DNA from: Pseudomonadota bacterium
GTDB taxonomy: Bacteria; Myxococcota_A; Polyangia; Polyangiales; Polyangiaceae
Reading direction: 5' to 3'
Assembly: GCA_023428245.1 (NCBI GenBank)
Contig: JAEYYX010000102.1
Span: 1-64,000 of the forward strand
Length of the DNA stretch: 64,000 nucleotides
Shown here: in pieces, positions 34,541-43,262 of the stretch
How positions within the stretch are numbered: position 1 is the first letter of the stretch
How the letters are laid out: every line of letters begins with the position of its first letter
The notes under the pieces: model-generated
Database searches by the model: none
What the model saw: only the letters and a program-made list of their open reading frames with translations
Told to the model about the DNA's origin: nothing
Program-made: the position numbers and the translations under genes

Positions 34541-35008
34541 ATGCGACACGGAAATTCGGGCCGACAATTCGGCCGCAATTCGAGCCACCGCCGCGCCATG
34601 TTGCGCGCACTGACGGCGAACCTGATCGCTCACGAGCGAATTGAAACAACCGACGCCAAGGCCAAAGAGCTTCGGCGCGTAGCAGAGCGGGTCATCACCA
34701 AGGCTCGCCGCCTGGGTGAGATCGCTTACACGCCCCACGACAAGCTGAGCCTGGCTGACCGCGCTCGCCGTCAAGCTGCTCAGCAGCAGGTCGCCCGCTT
34801 CCTTCAAAGGTTCGCGAGCGTAACTGGCGAGGGTGGCGCTTCGGTGAAGAAGATCGATCTCGTTGAGAAGGTCTTCGTTGATCTTGCCAAGCGTTATGCT
34901 GGTCGCCCCGGCGGCTACACGCGCATCATCAAGGTCGGCAACCGTCGCGGCGACAACGCCCCGATCTCGATTATCGAGCTCGTCGGCGAGGCCGAAAAGG
35001 CAGAGTGA
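34541..35008 (+). CDS. rplQ: 50S ribosomal protein L17
   Basis: The product is 155 residues. MRHGNSGRQFGRNSSHRRAM, LRALTANLIAHERIETTDAK and the end GGYTRIIKVGNRRGDNAP are diagnostic. Relative to E. coli L17 (127) there is an insert in the middle and a tail (ISIIELVGEAEKAE). It is the last gene of the block and sits at the tunnel exit of the ribosome. Confidence 0.98.
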   Translation: MRHGNSGRQFGRNSSHRRAMLRALTANLIAHERIETTDAKAKELRRVAERVITKARRLGEIAYTPHDKLSLADRARRQAAQQQVARFLQRFASVTGEGGASVKKIDLVEKVFVDLAKRYAGRPGGYTRIIKVGNRRGDNAPISIIELVGEAEKAE

Positions 35009-35101
35009 GCCCGGCCGAGGGTGCGCATCGCTTTGAAGGCGGGCCCTCACTGACTCCCTCTGGGTAGCTTCTCGAAAGGGGCCGCCAGCCGAGGAAGATG
35101 A

Positions 35102-35128
35102 GGCGAAGATCCGAGGAGGGTCTTCGCC
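35102..35128 (+). terminator. probable terminator of the ribosomal block
   Basis: GGCGAAGA-tccgaggaggg-TCTTCGCC is an 8-bp perfect stem about 95 bp after the rplQ stop, followed by TTGTTGCCATTT. It is the best terminator candidate for the operon, although the T-run is poor. Confidence 0.55.
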
Positions 35129-35164
35129 TTGTTGCCATTTGGGGGGGGCCGGCGGTGGGGCGTG

Positions 35165-35440
35165 CGGAGCGCGCGTTGTGAGAGCGGCGGGCCAAGTCGA
35201 GCGGAGCGCGGGTTGGGAGAGCGGCGGGCCCAGTCGAGCGGAGCGCGCGTTGTGAGAGCGGCGGGGCCAAGTCGAGCGGAGCGCGCGTTGTGAGAGCGGC
35301 GGGGCCCAGTCGAGCGGAGCGCGCGTTGTGAGAGCGGCGGGGCCCAGTCGAGCGGAGCGCGCGTTGTGAGAGCGGCGGGCCCAGTCGAGCGGAGCGCGCG
35401 TTGTGAGAGCGGCGGGGCCCAGTCGAGCGGAGCGCGCGTC
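35165..35440. repeat. tandem array of 37-38 bp units
   Basis: There are seven full units and a partial one. Their GTTGTGAGAG core starts at 35175, 35212, 35249, 35287, 35325, 35363 and 35400. Spacing alternates between 37 and 38 because one G is gained or lost in a GGGG/GGG run. The second unit is the most diverged (GTTGGGAGAG). Each unit contains GCGCGC and a GGGCCC-like block. A G-rich low-complexity stretch (GCGGGGGCGCG type) continues to about 35512. There is no spacer diversity, so it is not a CRISPR. No coding capacity is supported. Confidence 0.9.
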
Positions 35441-35514
35441 TCGGTGATGCGGTGAGGTGCGGGGGCGCTGAGAGGCGCGGGGGCGCGGGGACGCGGGGGC
35501 GCGGGGGCGCGCTC

Positions 35515-37275
35515 TCAGGAGTCGTCCGTCGAGGGTTCCTTCAGGGTCAGGACGAGCTCGCCGTCCTCGCTTGGTGTTCCTTGCGAAGCGAAGCTCGGCG
35601 CTGGCGAATCTGCGTCTGCGGGGGCGCTGCCGGGGGCGTCGTCCGGGCTTCTGGCGGTTGCATTCCCGGCCGCGGTGCTCGCGGCGTTGTGCGGGGCCTC
35701 CGCGACCACCGGAGCTTCGCTTTCGACGTCCTCCGCTCCTGCCTGGTCTCCTTCGCCCGTAGCGCTCTCGTCTGTCTCGGCCTCAGTGTCGTCTTCTTCC
35801 GGCGCGCGCTCCAAAGCGCGCTTGCGGCGCCAGGTGATGCCAAGGCTTGTGGCAAGGCCGAGAAGTGCGAAGAGGGCGACCCCCCCTGCGAGCCCGTAGC
35901 GAGTCCAGGGACTCAGACCGACGGGGCTCGTGGTGGTGGACTCGAGATCTTTGGCGAGGGGATTTTTCGGATCGAGGGCGAGCGCAAGGTCGACCAGGCT
36001 GCGATCGTAGATGCCCTCGGCGGCGAGCTCTCGGGCTTCGACGGCCCGGAGGAGGCTCTCGGCGGCGTTTCGATCTTGGTCTTGCCCGATGCGCGCGGCG
36101 CGTCTCGCGGCATTTTTTGCGGCCTCAGGATCTCTTTCGACGTACTCGCGAGCGAAGCGCAAGTAGAGCGGGGCCATCTTCTCGCGCTCTTCGAAGAGAG
36201 GATTGTCGAGTAAGATGTCGTCGAGGTCCTGCTTCATGGCGATAAGATCGCCACTCGCCTCGGCCTTCTTTGCGCTCTCATATAACGAGTAGAGGCGCTC
36301 GAGCCTGAGGCGGTCGTACTCGGTGAAGAGCTCCCGGGCGAGCCGCTTCCAGGTCCACTCGCGCGGCGGACGCTTTCCCGTTGTGGAGAGGTACGCGTCG
36401 CGGAGCGCCCAGGCGGCGGATTCGCCGAGCAGGGCGATTCCCTGGCGTGCGGCGAGCTGGAGTTTGAGGCGTTCGATGGCCGCGTAGCCGATCAAGATCG
36501 AGCTCGCGTCGGGATTCCTTATGCGTCCGAGAGCGACAAGGATATCGGCGAGGGCGTCGGGATCGTCGGTGCGGACGAGAGCGTGAGCGATCGCTTTGCC
36601 GCGGAGATCGAGCTGCCTTTTGGCCCATTTGCGAACCATCTCGGCGGGATGTTGTTCGGCTTCGACGAGCCCGGCGAGCGCTTTGTCCCCGAGCTGATCG
36701 AGCTGGTTCTGAACGTCGATGCGGATGAAGTCGCCGAAGCGCGCGTAGACGCGGATGAGCTCGCGCACAGCTTCCACCGACCCGATCGCACCGAGCATGC
36801 GGTTGATGGCGAGGATTTGGAGCAGGCGTTCGGCGTGCGAATTCTTCAGATCGAGCGTCTCTTGAGCGCGCAGCAGGAAGTCTTCGTCGTCGACTCCTTT
36901 GGTGCGCCGGACGCGCTGCACCAGCTCGCCCATCTCCTTGCGTCCGCCTCGCTCGGCGAGCTTGTCGATGCGGGTGGCGAGACCCGAGACCCAGTCCGGC
37001 TTGGCCTCGAGGAGCTGCCTTCGCGCTCGTTCGCGGAGGACCGGGTCAGGGGAGGTGACCTCGCCGAGCAGCCTGTCGATGGCCTCGATGGCGAGGGGGC
37101 GCGGCGCCGGAAGTTTCAGGGACGGAGGCTCGGGCAGGGGTGCGAGCGGCATGTCTGCCGGGCGAGCGGGGGCCTCGAGAGTCGTTTCCTTCTCTTCGCG
37201 ATCTCCCCAAGCAGGGCTCACGAGGAGGGCGAGGGAGAGGACAGTGCCGAAGAGCTCAGCGCGCCGAGCTCTCAT
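35515..37275 (-). CDS. HEAT/TPR-repeat membrane protein
   Basis: The product is 586 residues with a signal peptide (FGTVLSLALLVSPAWGD). HEAT-like helices lie at about 60-300, for example LAINRMLGAIGSVEAVREL and ILVALGRIRNPDASSILIG. TPR-like helices lie at about 330-440, for example AEGIYDRSLVDLALALDPKN. One membrane segment (YGLAGGVALFALLGLATSLG, about 457-476) is followed by an acidic, Ala/Pro-rich cytoplasmic tail. This gives a periplasmic scaffold anchored in the inner membrane. The ATG overlaps the stop of the acylphosphatase gene (ATGA), so the two form an operon. Partner unknown. Confidence 0.75.
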   Translation of the reverse strand: MRARRAELFGTVLSLALLVSPAWGDREEKETTLEAPARPADMPLAPLPEPPSLKLPAPRPLAIEAIDRLLGEVTSPDPVLRERARRQLLEAKPDWVSGLATRIDKLAERGGRKEMGELVQRVRRTKGVDDEDFLLRAQETLDLKNSHAERLLQILAINRMLGAIGSVEAVRELIRVYARFGDFIRIDVQNQLDQLGDKALAGLVEAEQHPAEMVRKWAKRQLDLRGKAIAHALVRTDDPDALADILVALGRIRNPDASSILIGYAAIERLKLQLAARQGIALLGESAAWALRDAYLSTTGKRPPREWTWKRLARELFTEYDRLRLERLYSLYESAKKAEASGDLIAMKQDLDDILLDNPLFEEREKMAPLYLRFAREYVERDPEAAKNAARRAARIGQDQDRNAAESLLRAVEARELAAEGIYDRSLVDLALALDPKNPLAKDLESTTTSPVGLSPWTRYGLAGGVALFALLGLATSLGITWRRKRALERAPEEDDTEAETDESATGEGDQAGAEDVESEAPVVAEAPHNAASTAAGNATARSPDDAPGSAPADADSPAPSFASQGTPSEDGELVLTLKEPSTDDS

Positions 37276-37553
37276 CAGTCGACGATACGGAAATCGGCGT
37301 ACTCGCCGGTATAGCCGCGCCAGCGCGTCTCGACGCGGTCGACGCGCGCGGCGGTCGGACCCTTCTGTGCCCAGCCGTAGAGCTCCCGGATGCTGAGTTC
37401 TTCGCCCTCGGCCACGATCTCGATGGAGCCGTCGGGGCGGTTCTTCACCCAGCCAGAGAGGCCGAGTCGACGCGCTTCACGCTGCGCAGAGGCGCGAAAA
37501 TAGACGCCCTGAACCCGTCCACGAATATGGAGCTGGAGCTGCTTGAGTGCCAC
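37275..37553 (-). CDS. acyP: acylphosphatase
   Basis: The product is 92 residues. LHIRGRVQGVYFRASAQ holds catalytic Arg20, and GWVKNRPDGSIEIVAEG holds Asn38. It hydrolyses carboxyl-phosphate bonds. It is the first gene of a two-gene minus-strand operon with the HEAT/TPR protein. Its 5' end overlaps the start of the oppositely oriented kinase gene by 7 bp if that gene begins at GTG 37547. Confidence 0.95.
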   Translation of the reverse strand: MALKQLQLHIRGRVQGVYFRASAQREARRLGLSGWVKNRPDGSIEIVAEGEELSIRELYGWAQKGPTAARVDRVETRWRGYTGEYADFRIVD

Positions 37554-39427
37554 GAGTGCTAGTTACACCGCTTCGGGCCTGTGGTCGAATATGGCTCGTG
37601 AGCTCGCGGAAGCAAAAGGCGAAAGCCAGCGTCGTGGTGGAAGGCCCCCTTCTGCTCCGCGAGGTGCAGGTGGCGCGGGCTTTGCGCGAGGTGGCCGGGG
37701 CTCTCGGGGCTTCCCTCGAGCTCGATGAGCTCATCGAACTTGTCCTCGCGAAAATTCGCGAGCTGGTGCGGGCGGATGCTGCCTATCTTTTCGTCCTGGA
37801 TGAACGACGCCAGGAGCTCGTGAGCCGCAGTGAGGGCGGGGGAGCTGACCGCATCATCATCCCCTTGGAGGACGGTCCACTGAGCCAGGTGACGCGCACC
37901 GGTCGGGGCGTTCGGCTCGAGGCAGGCGAGCTCCCACCTCGGACGGAATGGGAGGCGATCGCCCGGTCCCCGACGGGAGCTGCGCTGCTCCTGCCTCTGA
38001 AGAATAATCTCAGCCGCACCATCGGGGCAGCGCTCGTCTTGCGTTGCGAGGGCGAGAAGTGCGCGCCGTTCTCAGACGAAGATGAAGAGATCGTGAGCGT
38101 GCTGGCAAAGCAAGCGGCTGTTGCGATCGACAACTCGCGACTGCTGGTGACGCTGATTCGCAAGAACCAGCAGCTGCAGCAGGCCCAGGAACAGCTCATG
38201 CGCCGGGTGCGCGACCTTGAGCTCCTCTTCGAGCTCGAACGAGCTACCGCCCGAGCCCACTCCCACGAGGAGCTCGCCATCGCCGTCCTCGAACGTCTGG
38301 CGCGGGCTTCGGGCGCAGAACAGGCGCTGCTCGTGCTCCGGACCCCCGACTCGAGTCAGGTAGCCGAGTTCGCGCTCACCCGGCGCTTCTCCCAGACAGG
38401 GCTTCGCACCGAATCCCCCGCAGCTTTCTCGACAACCGTGAGCCCAGCTTCCAGCGGCCCGCTCGCGCGGGTCTTGAGCGAAGGGGTGCCGCTGCAGATG
38501 GACGCGGCGCTCGGCGAAGAGCGGGGCCTGGCGCGCGGTCCGGAGGAAGAGCGCATCGTCGACTCGGTGCGGATCCGCTCCATGATCGCTGAGCCCCTCG
38601 AGGGCGAGCAGCGGCCGATGGGCGCGATCGGGCTCTTGAACAAACAGGACGGGCCCTTCACCGCCGAAGACCTCGGACTCTTGCGCCTGGTGGCCGCGAA
38701 CGTTGCGACTGCGGTGAGGCTGTTTGATGCGAGTCGAGCGCGCGAACAGGAAGAGCGCTTGAGCGCGATCGGGACGCTATTGTCCCAGGTTCTCCACGAT
38801 CTCAGGAGTCCGCTCGCCGCTATCAGCGGCTACGTCGAGTTCATGACCGAGGCGTCCGAGCGGTCGGACCGGGAGCGCTACGCGGCCCAGATTTTGAAGC
38901 AGTTTGAGACGCTCGGACTCATGCAGCAGGAGGTCTTGGCCTTCGCGCGCGGCGAGACGAAGGTCCTGGTCCGGAAGGTATTCCTCGACCGGTTCCTGAG
39001 CGACCTGAAAGAGCTCCTCGAGCGGGAGCTCGCTGGGAAGAATGTGGAGCTCCGCTTCGATCACCAGCGCAAAGTCGTCGCCTATTTCGACTCGGAGCGC
39101 ATGACGCGGGCCCTTGTGAACCTCGTTCGCAACGCAGCGGAAGCGATCGGGAGTCGCGGCGGAGCCATCACCGTCGAGACGGCGACAAGCGGACAAGATC
39201 TCCTGTTTCGGGTGCGAGACAGCGGACCGGGCGTTCCGCCCCACGTCGCGACAAGGCTCTTCGAGTCGTTCGTGACCTCGGGCAAGCAGGGCGGCACCGG
39301 CCTAGGGCTCGCGATCGTGCGCCGCATTGCTACTGAGCACGGAGGCAGCGTTGAGCTCGAGGAGACGAAGAGCGGCGCCTCGTTTCTGATCCGCTTGCCT
39401 GCGGCTCTCCAGAAGAAGCGGAGTTAA
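37547..39427 (+). CDS. soluble GAF-domain sensor histidine kinase
   Basis: The product is up to 626 residues. The start is uncertain: GTG 37547 overlaps acyP, and later GTGs such as 37598 or 37628 are possible. A first GAF domain spans about 45-205 (ELVRADAAYLFVLDERR), a short coiled coil follows (NQQLQQAQEQLMRRV), and a second GAF spans about 225-395. HisKA has VLHDLRSPLAAISGY (His417), N box NLVRNAAEAIG, G1 DSGPGV and G2 GTGLGLAIVRR. No membrane segment is seen. It lies 3 bp before a second kinase gene and no response regulator is adjacent. Confidence 0.9.
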   Translation: MPRVLVTPLRACGRIWLVSSRKQKAKASVVVEGPLLLREVQVARALREVAGALGASLELDELIELVLAKIRELVRADAAYLFVLDERRQELVSRSEGGGADRIIIPLEDGPLSQVTRTGRGVRLEAGELPPRTEWEAIARSPTGAALLLPLKNNLSRTIGAALVLRCEGEKCAPFSDEDEEIVSVLAKQAAVAIDNSRLLVTLIRKNQQLQQAQEQLMRRVRDLELLFELERATARAHSHEELAIAVLERLARASGAEQALLVLRTPDSSQVAEFALTRRFSQTGLRTESPAAFSTTVSPASSGPLARVLSEGVPLQMDAALGEERGLARGPEEERIVDSVRIRSMIAEPLEGEQRPMGAIGLLNKQDGPFTAEDLGLLRLVAANVATAVRLFDASRAREQEERLSAIGTLLSQVLHDLRSPLAAISGYVEFMTEASERSDRERYAAQILKQFETLGLMQQEVLAFARGETKVLVRKVFLDRFLSDLKELLERELAGKNVELRFDHQRKVVAYFDSERMTRALVNLVRNAAEAIGSRGGAITVETATSGQDLLFRVRDSGPGVPPHVATRLFESFVTSGKQGGTGLGLAIVRRIATEHGGSVELEETKSGASFLIRLPAALQKKRS

Positions 39428-39430
39428 CCC

Positions 39431-40966
39431 ATGGGGCTATCCGACTTCCTCGCGGCTCGCTCGCGTTCGCTCGTCTCGCGCATCGTCGTCTCGTACCTCA
39501 TCGTCCTTTTGGGCTTCGTTTGGGTCAGCGGCATGGCCCTCTTTTCGCTGCGGAGCGCGACCCGGGAGACGCGGGTGCTCAGCCAGGAGTACTTGCCGCT
39601 CGCGCTCTCGGTGCGCGACTTGGTCTTGAACCAAGACACCTGGAACTCACAGCTCAATCACGTCACCGAGACCGACAATCCCGCCGCCAAACGCGCCTGG
39701 TACGAGACAGAGCTTCGCCTTGGCCGGACCCAAAAGCTCGCCGAAGTCGAGGCTCACCTCGCTTCCGCCCTCGGCCAAGCAGAGCGCATCTCGGCGAGCG
39801 AGTTCGAAGCGCTCGCCCGGGAGCTCACGCACATCCGCGAGCTGATTGCGTTCGACGGAAGAGAGGTCACGGAGCTCTTCGCCGCGCTCGAGCGGGACGA
39901 TGGGGCTGGGGCGGAAGCGGCGAGGGATGCTCTCGTCCTTCGGGGGCTCCGGGTCTCGAGGGCTCTCGCCCGCTTCGAAAAGCAGATTTCAGGCTACGTG
40001 GACGGGCTCGTGCGAGCGGCGGAGGAGCGTGAGCGCGTCGCGCTCATTCTGCTCAGCGTCTGCGCTCTCGTCGCGCTCCTGGTCGGGATTTTGATGGCCC
40101 TTTATGCGCGGCGGGTGGTGCTCCCGATCACCTGGGTCAAGAAGCGCGCCGAAGCTGTTCTCCTTGGCGATCTGTCGCCCAAGCCGGTCGTCGAAACGGG
40201 CGATGAGGTCGGCCAGTTATCCTCGACCTTCGAGGAAATGGTTCGAGCCATCGCATCCACCCGCGAACAGCTGCTCGCTTCCGAGCGCCTCGTCACGATC
40301 GGAAAACTCGCGGCTCACGTGACTCATGAGGTGCGCAATCCGCTTTCGTCGATCGCTCTGAACCTTGAGCTGCTCGGGGATGAACTCGGACCAAGCCCGT
40401 GCGAAGCGCGCTCACTGCTCGCGGCGATCGGGGCGGAGGTCGATCGTCTCAGCGCCCTCAGTAATCAATACCTCTCGATGGCGCGCCGCACTGCGCCGGA
40501 GCTGACCGATACAGATTTCGGGGAAGTGGTCTTGGGCGCCGCGGAATTCATGCGGCGGGACCTGACCCGGAGCGGGCATCGACTCGAAGTGACGATCGAA
40601 GAAGGGCTTCGTTGGATCCCGGCGGATGCGGGTCAAATCCGACAAGCTCTCTATAACCTCGTGCGCAATGCACGGGAGGCGACTCCTCCGGGACAGCTCG
40701 TCTCGATCCGCCTCGGACGAAGGGACAATCTGCTCGTGCTTTCCGTGGAGGACGAGGGACCAGGTATTGATCCCGGACAGATGGAGCGGCTCTTCGATCC
40801 TTTCTTCACGACCAAAGAGCACGGCACCGGCCTCGGTCTGGCTGTGACGCGACAGATCGCTGAGGTGCATCACGGTCGTCTGCGCTATGAGAGGCGCGAG
40901 GAAGGTGGATCTCGATTCTTGCTCGAGATCCCGATCCCCGAAGCCAAGAGCGAGCCCGAACAATGA
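39431..40966 (+). CDS. membrane sensor histidine kinase with HAMP domain
   Basis: The product is 511 residues. Two membrane helices (VVSYLIVLLGFVWVSGMAL and LILLSVCALVALLVGILMAL) flank a periplasmic helical sensor of about 160 residues. A HAMP-like segment (RRVVLPITWVKKRAEAV) follows, then HisKA AAHVTHEVRNPLSSI with His299, N box NLVRNAREATP, G1 DEGPGID and G2 GTGLGLAVTRQ. HEVRNPLSSI is typical of NtrB/AtoS-like kinases. The stop overlaps the pyrophosphatase gene (ATGA). The stimulus and the cognate regulator are not in the window. Confidence 0.93.
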   Translation: MGLSDFLAARSRSLVSRIVVSYLIVLLGFVWVSGMALFSLRSATRETRVLSQEYLPLALSVRDLVLNQDTWNSQLNHVTETDNPAAKRAWYETELRLGRTQKLAEVEAHLASALGQAERISASEFEALARELTHIRELIAFDGREVTELFAALERDDGAGAEAARDALVLRGLRVSRALARFEKQISGYVDGLVRAAEERERVALILLSVCALVALLVGILMALYARRVVLPITWVKKRAEAVLLGDLSPKPVVETGDEVGQLSSTFEEMVRAIASTREQLLASERLVTIGKLAAHVTHEVRNPLSSIALNLELLGDELGPSPCEARSLLAAIGAEVDRLSALSNQYLSMARRTAPELTDTDFGEVVLGAAEFMRRDLTRSGHRLEVTIEEGLRWIPADAGQIRQALYNLVRNAREATPPGQLVSIRLGRRDNLLVLSVEDEGPGIDPGQMERLFDPFFTTKEHGTGLGLAVTRQIAEVHHGRLRYERREEGGSRFLLEIPIPEAKSEPEQ

Positions 40967-41586
40967 CAACGATCGTCTTAGGCACCACAAACGAGGGCAA
41001 GGTGCGGGAACTGCGCCTCTTGCTCAGCGATCCGCGGATTGAGCTCGTCTCGCTCGAGGGCCGCGTCCCGCCCGATTTCAGGGTCGAAGAGACAGGTGCG
41101 ACCTTCGAAGAGAACGCGTGGCTGAAGGCGCTCGCTGTGACCTCGGCGACGGGCTTGCCAGCGCTCGCTGAGGACAGCGGTCTCGAGGTGGATGCGCTCG
41201 GAGGCGCGCCTGGCGTTTACTCGGCGCGATTCGCCGGAGAGTCGGCGACGGACGCGGAGAACAATGTGCTGCTCCTCGAGCGCCTCAGAAGCGTCGGCGA
41301 AGCGGAGCGCACGGCGCGCTTCGTCTCGGTGTTGGTGCTCGCGGTGCCGGGAGAGAACGGCCCCGAGCGTCGTGCCTCCGCGCGAGGAGAGCTCCCGGGA
41401 CGCATCACCCAGGGCCTCAGAGGCGATGGCGGTTTCGGTTACGATCCGCTGTTCGCTCCCGTCGGCTACGGCGGCCGCACCACGGCGGAGCTCAGCCTCG
41501 AGGACAAGAATCGCATCAGTCATCGGGGCCAGGCGGCGCGCGCCGTTCTGCCTCTCCTCTCCGCGTGGCTCGACGGGGAATCGTGA
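40963..41586 (+). CDS. rdgB: ITP/XTP pyrophosphatase (Ham1/RdgB)
   Basis: The product is 207 residues. VLGTTNEGKVRELRLLL, TFEENAWLKALA, ALAEDSGLEVDALGGAPG and GDGGFGYDPLF are the Ham1 signatures, including catalytic Asp in EDSGLEVD. It removes non-canonical purine NTPs from the pool. A 4-bp overlap with the kinase gene suggests co-transcription, although a metabolic link is not obvious. Confidence 0.96.
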   Translation: MTTIVLGTTNEGKVRELRLLLSDPRIELVSLEGRVPPDFRVEETGATFEENAWLKALAVTSATGLPALAEDSGLEVDALGGAPGVYSARFAGESATDAENNVLLLERLRSVGEAERTARFVSVLVLAVPGENGPERRASARGELPGRITQGLRGDGGFGYDPLFAPVGYGGRTTAELSLEDKNRISHRGQAARAVLPLLSAWLDGES

Positions 41587-41657
41587 GAGCCCCGTCGATG
41601 AGCGAACAGCAGCCTCCTCGGCCCTCTTTCGCGCCTTTTTTCTGGGGGCGCTTTTAC

Positions 41658-41685
41658 TTTGACCGGGCGCGGTGGGCGTGATAAT
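41658..41685 (+). promoter_or_regulatory. candidate sigma70-like promoter for the atp cluster
   Basis: TTGACC at 41659-41664 and GATAAT at 41680-41685 are 15 bp apart (16 using TTTGAC). This lies in the only gap between rdgB and atpB. If it is used, translation of the first gene must begin downstream of 41672. Confidence 0.4.
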
Positions 41686-41983
41686 TCGGGCGCGCCAGTT
41701 CAAAACCGTGCAGCAGCACTGGAAATCAGCCGGGTCCTATTCAACACTCGGTCTCGAGATCGCCCTCAGCGTGGTGATCGGCTTGTTCGTCGGGCAATGG
41801 CTCGATGAGAAGCTAGGGACGGGGTCTGTTTTCACCATTGTCTGGTTTCTGTTCGGGCTGGCAGCCGGCGGTCGAGCTGTGGTTCGAGCGCTTCAGAGAG
41901 CGAACCGCGAAGCCCAGGCAGCTTCCGCCCAAGCGGAACAAGAGCGACGAGCGTACTTTGATGGAAGAGACGACCAACACTGA
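41672..41983 (+). CDS. AtpZ/AtpI-family ATP synthase accessory protein
   Basis: The product is up to 103 residues from GTG 41672; GTG 41708 is an alternative that respects the promoter candidate. Two membrane helices (LGLEIALSVVIGLFVGQWLDEKLGTG and FTIVWFLFGLAAGGRAVV, each written by its ends) form the AtpZ hairpin, followed by an Ala/Glu/Arg-rich tail. AtpZ with AtpI has been implicated in Mg/Ca transport and c-ring assembly. It overlaps the next gene by 23 bp. Confidence 0.8.
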   Translation: MGVIIRARQFKTVQQHWKSAGSYSTLGLEIALSVVIGLFVGQWLDEKLGTGSVFTIVWFLFGLAAGGRAVVRALQRANREAQAASAQAEQERRAYFDGRDDQH

Positions 41984-42383
41984 CCCCATGCTGCGCCGCG
42001 CCTATGTCGCGGTCGTGCTGTGTGGGGTCGTGATTTCGGCCGTCTTTCTCTGGTTCCGCATGCGGGACGAAGCTCTCGCATCGTTTGCAGGCACGTTGCT
42101 CGGTCTCGGCAATCTCTACACACTGGCGCGCGCCGTGGGTGCACTGCTTGCGGGACGGGGGGCCTCTTGGGGCTTCGTCGTCTTCGTGAAATTCATCACG
42201 CTGTTCATCCTGGCCTATCTGCTTCTCTCATATGGAGGTATCAGCGCGCTCGGTTTTTCGGTGGGCCTGGGTGCACTGCCGCTCGGAATCGTGATCGCCT
42301 CCGCATTCCGGACACCCGCCGCCCCCTCTCTTCAGAAATCGAACGCGGCTTCCTCTGTACGAAACGAGACGGACCATGCCTGA
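41961..42383 (+). CDS. AtpI-like ATP synthase subunit I
   Basis: The product is 140 residues from ATG 41961 (MEETTNTDPMLRRAYV). Four hydrophobic segments are visible, for example VAVVLCGVVISAVFLWF, LLGLGNLYTLARAVGAL, VVFVKFITLFILAYLLL and LGALPLGIVIASAF. Position between AtpZ and AtpB and the four-helix layout identify it as the AtpI-type assembly factor. It overlaps both neighbours (23 bp and 8 bp). Confidence 0.75.
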   Translation: MEETTNTDPMLRRAYVAVVLCGVVISAVFLWFRMRDEALASFAGTLLGLGNLYTLARAVGALLAGRGASWGFVVFVKFITLFILAYLLLSYGGISALGFSVGLGALPLGIVIASAFRTPAAPSLQKSNAASSVRNETDHA

Positions 42384-43140
42384 ACACGCTACCTGGCTCA
42401 CCTTCCTCCTCGGGATGATGAAGGAAAACCTTGAGCACAACGCCGGGCTCCTCGGCGCTTCGTTCGTTGGCGGCCAGAAGGCGACCTGGCAATCCTTCGA
42501 GCCCCTCGCGGCCTCGGTCCTCGTGATGTTTTTCATCACGCTGATGGCGCTCAAGGTGCGCGGTCAGGTCTCAGCCAAAGACGCGCTCGTTCCTGAAGCG
42601 AAGCTCAGCCTCCGAACCTTCCTCGAAGTGTTCCTCGAGTATTTCTACGGAATGGCCAAGAGCGTGATGGACCCGGAGCGCGCGAAGAAATACTTCCCGA
42701 TCATCGGCGGCTCTGCCCTGTTCATCTTCTGTTCGAACGCCCTCGCACTCATCCCGGGCATGCCCGTTCCCACGAGCAACCTGAACATCACCCTCGGCTG
42801 TGCCCTGGTGGTCTTCGTGATGTTCAATCTCTACGGAATCAAGGAGCAAGGTTTCGGCTACATCAAGCATCTCGCGGGGCCCGTTTGGTACATGGCTCCG
42901 CTGATCTTCCCGATTGAGGTCATTTCGACCGTGGTTCGCCCTGTCACTCTGGCAGTTCGTCTCATGCTGAACATGGCCGTCGACCACCTGATTCTCTCGA
43001 TCTTCCTTGGCATGGTGGCGGTCTTGGTTCCGCTTCCGGTCATGATCCTTGGAATCTTGGTCCTCTTCGTGCAGACGCTCGTGTTCACACTGCTCACGTG
43101 CATCTATATCGGCCTGGCGACCGAGCACGAGGCGCACTGA
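42376..43140 (+). CDS. atpB: ATP synthase Fo subunit a
   Basis: The product is 254 residues with about five to six membrane helices. IPGMPVPTSNLNITLG and VVRPVTLAVRLMLNM contain family motifs. Arg195 in AVRLMLNM corresponds to the essential Arg of the proton path. It overlaps the AtpI-like gene by 8 bp and is followed, after 122 bp, by atpE. The b, delta, alpha, gamma, beta and epsilon genes are not in the window. Confidence 0.95.
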   Translation: MPEHATWLTFLLGMMKENLEHNAGLLGASFVGGQKATWQSFEPLAASVLVMFFITLMALKVRGQVSAKDALVPEAKLSLRTFLEVFLEYFYGMAKSVMDPERAKKYFPIIGGSALFIFCSNALALIPGMPVPTSNLNITLGCALVVFVMFNLYGIKEQGFGYIKHLAGPVWYMAPLIFPIEVISTVVRPVTLAVRLMLNMAVDHLILSIFLGMVAVLVPLPVMILGILVLFVQTLVFTLLTCIYIGLATEHEAH

Positions 43141-43262
43141 GCGTCCCCGAAGCCCCCTCCGCTCACGTTAAGTTTTTTTCCGCCCCGGGCATGGAAATTC
43201 GCCCCGGAAGGCGCTACCCGAGTCCCCCGCAGAACCAAGAGTCATAAGGAGAGCACAAAATC

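Noticed and set aside
33170..35050. A 626-codon open frame on the minus strand opposite rpoA and rplQ, and similar long antisense frames opposite rplE, rplF/rpsE and secY/adk.
   Set aside because: They mirror highly expressed, GC3-rich ribosomal genes, have no family motifs or ribosome-binding sites, and are expected by-products of high GC content.
35165..35440. Possible CRISPR array.
   Set aside because: The repeats are directly contiguous with no unique spacers and no cas genes nearby.
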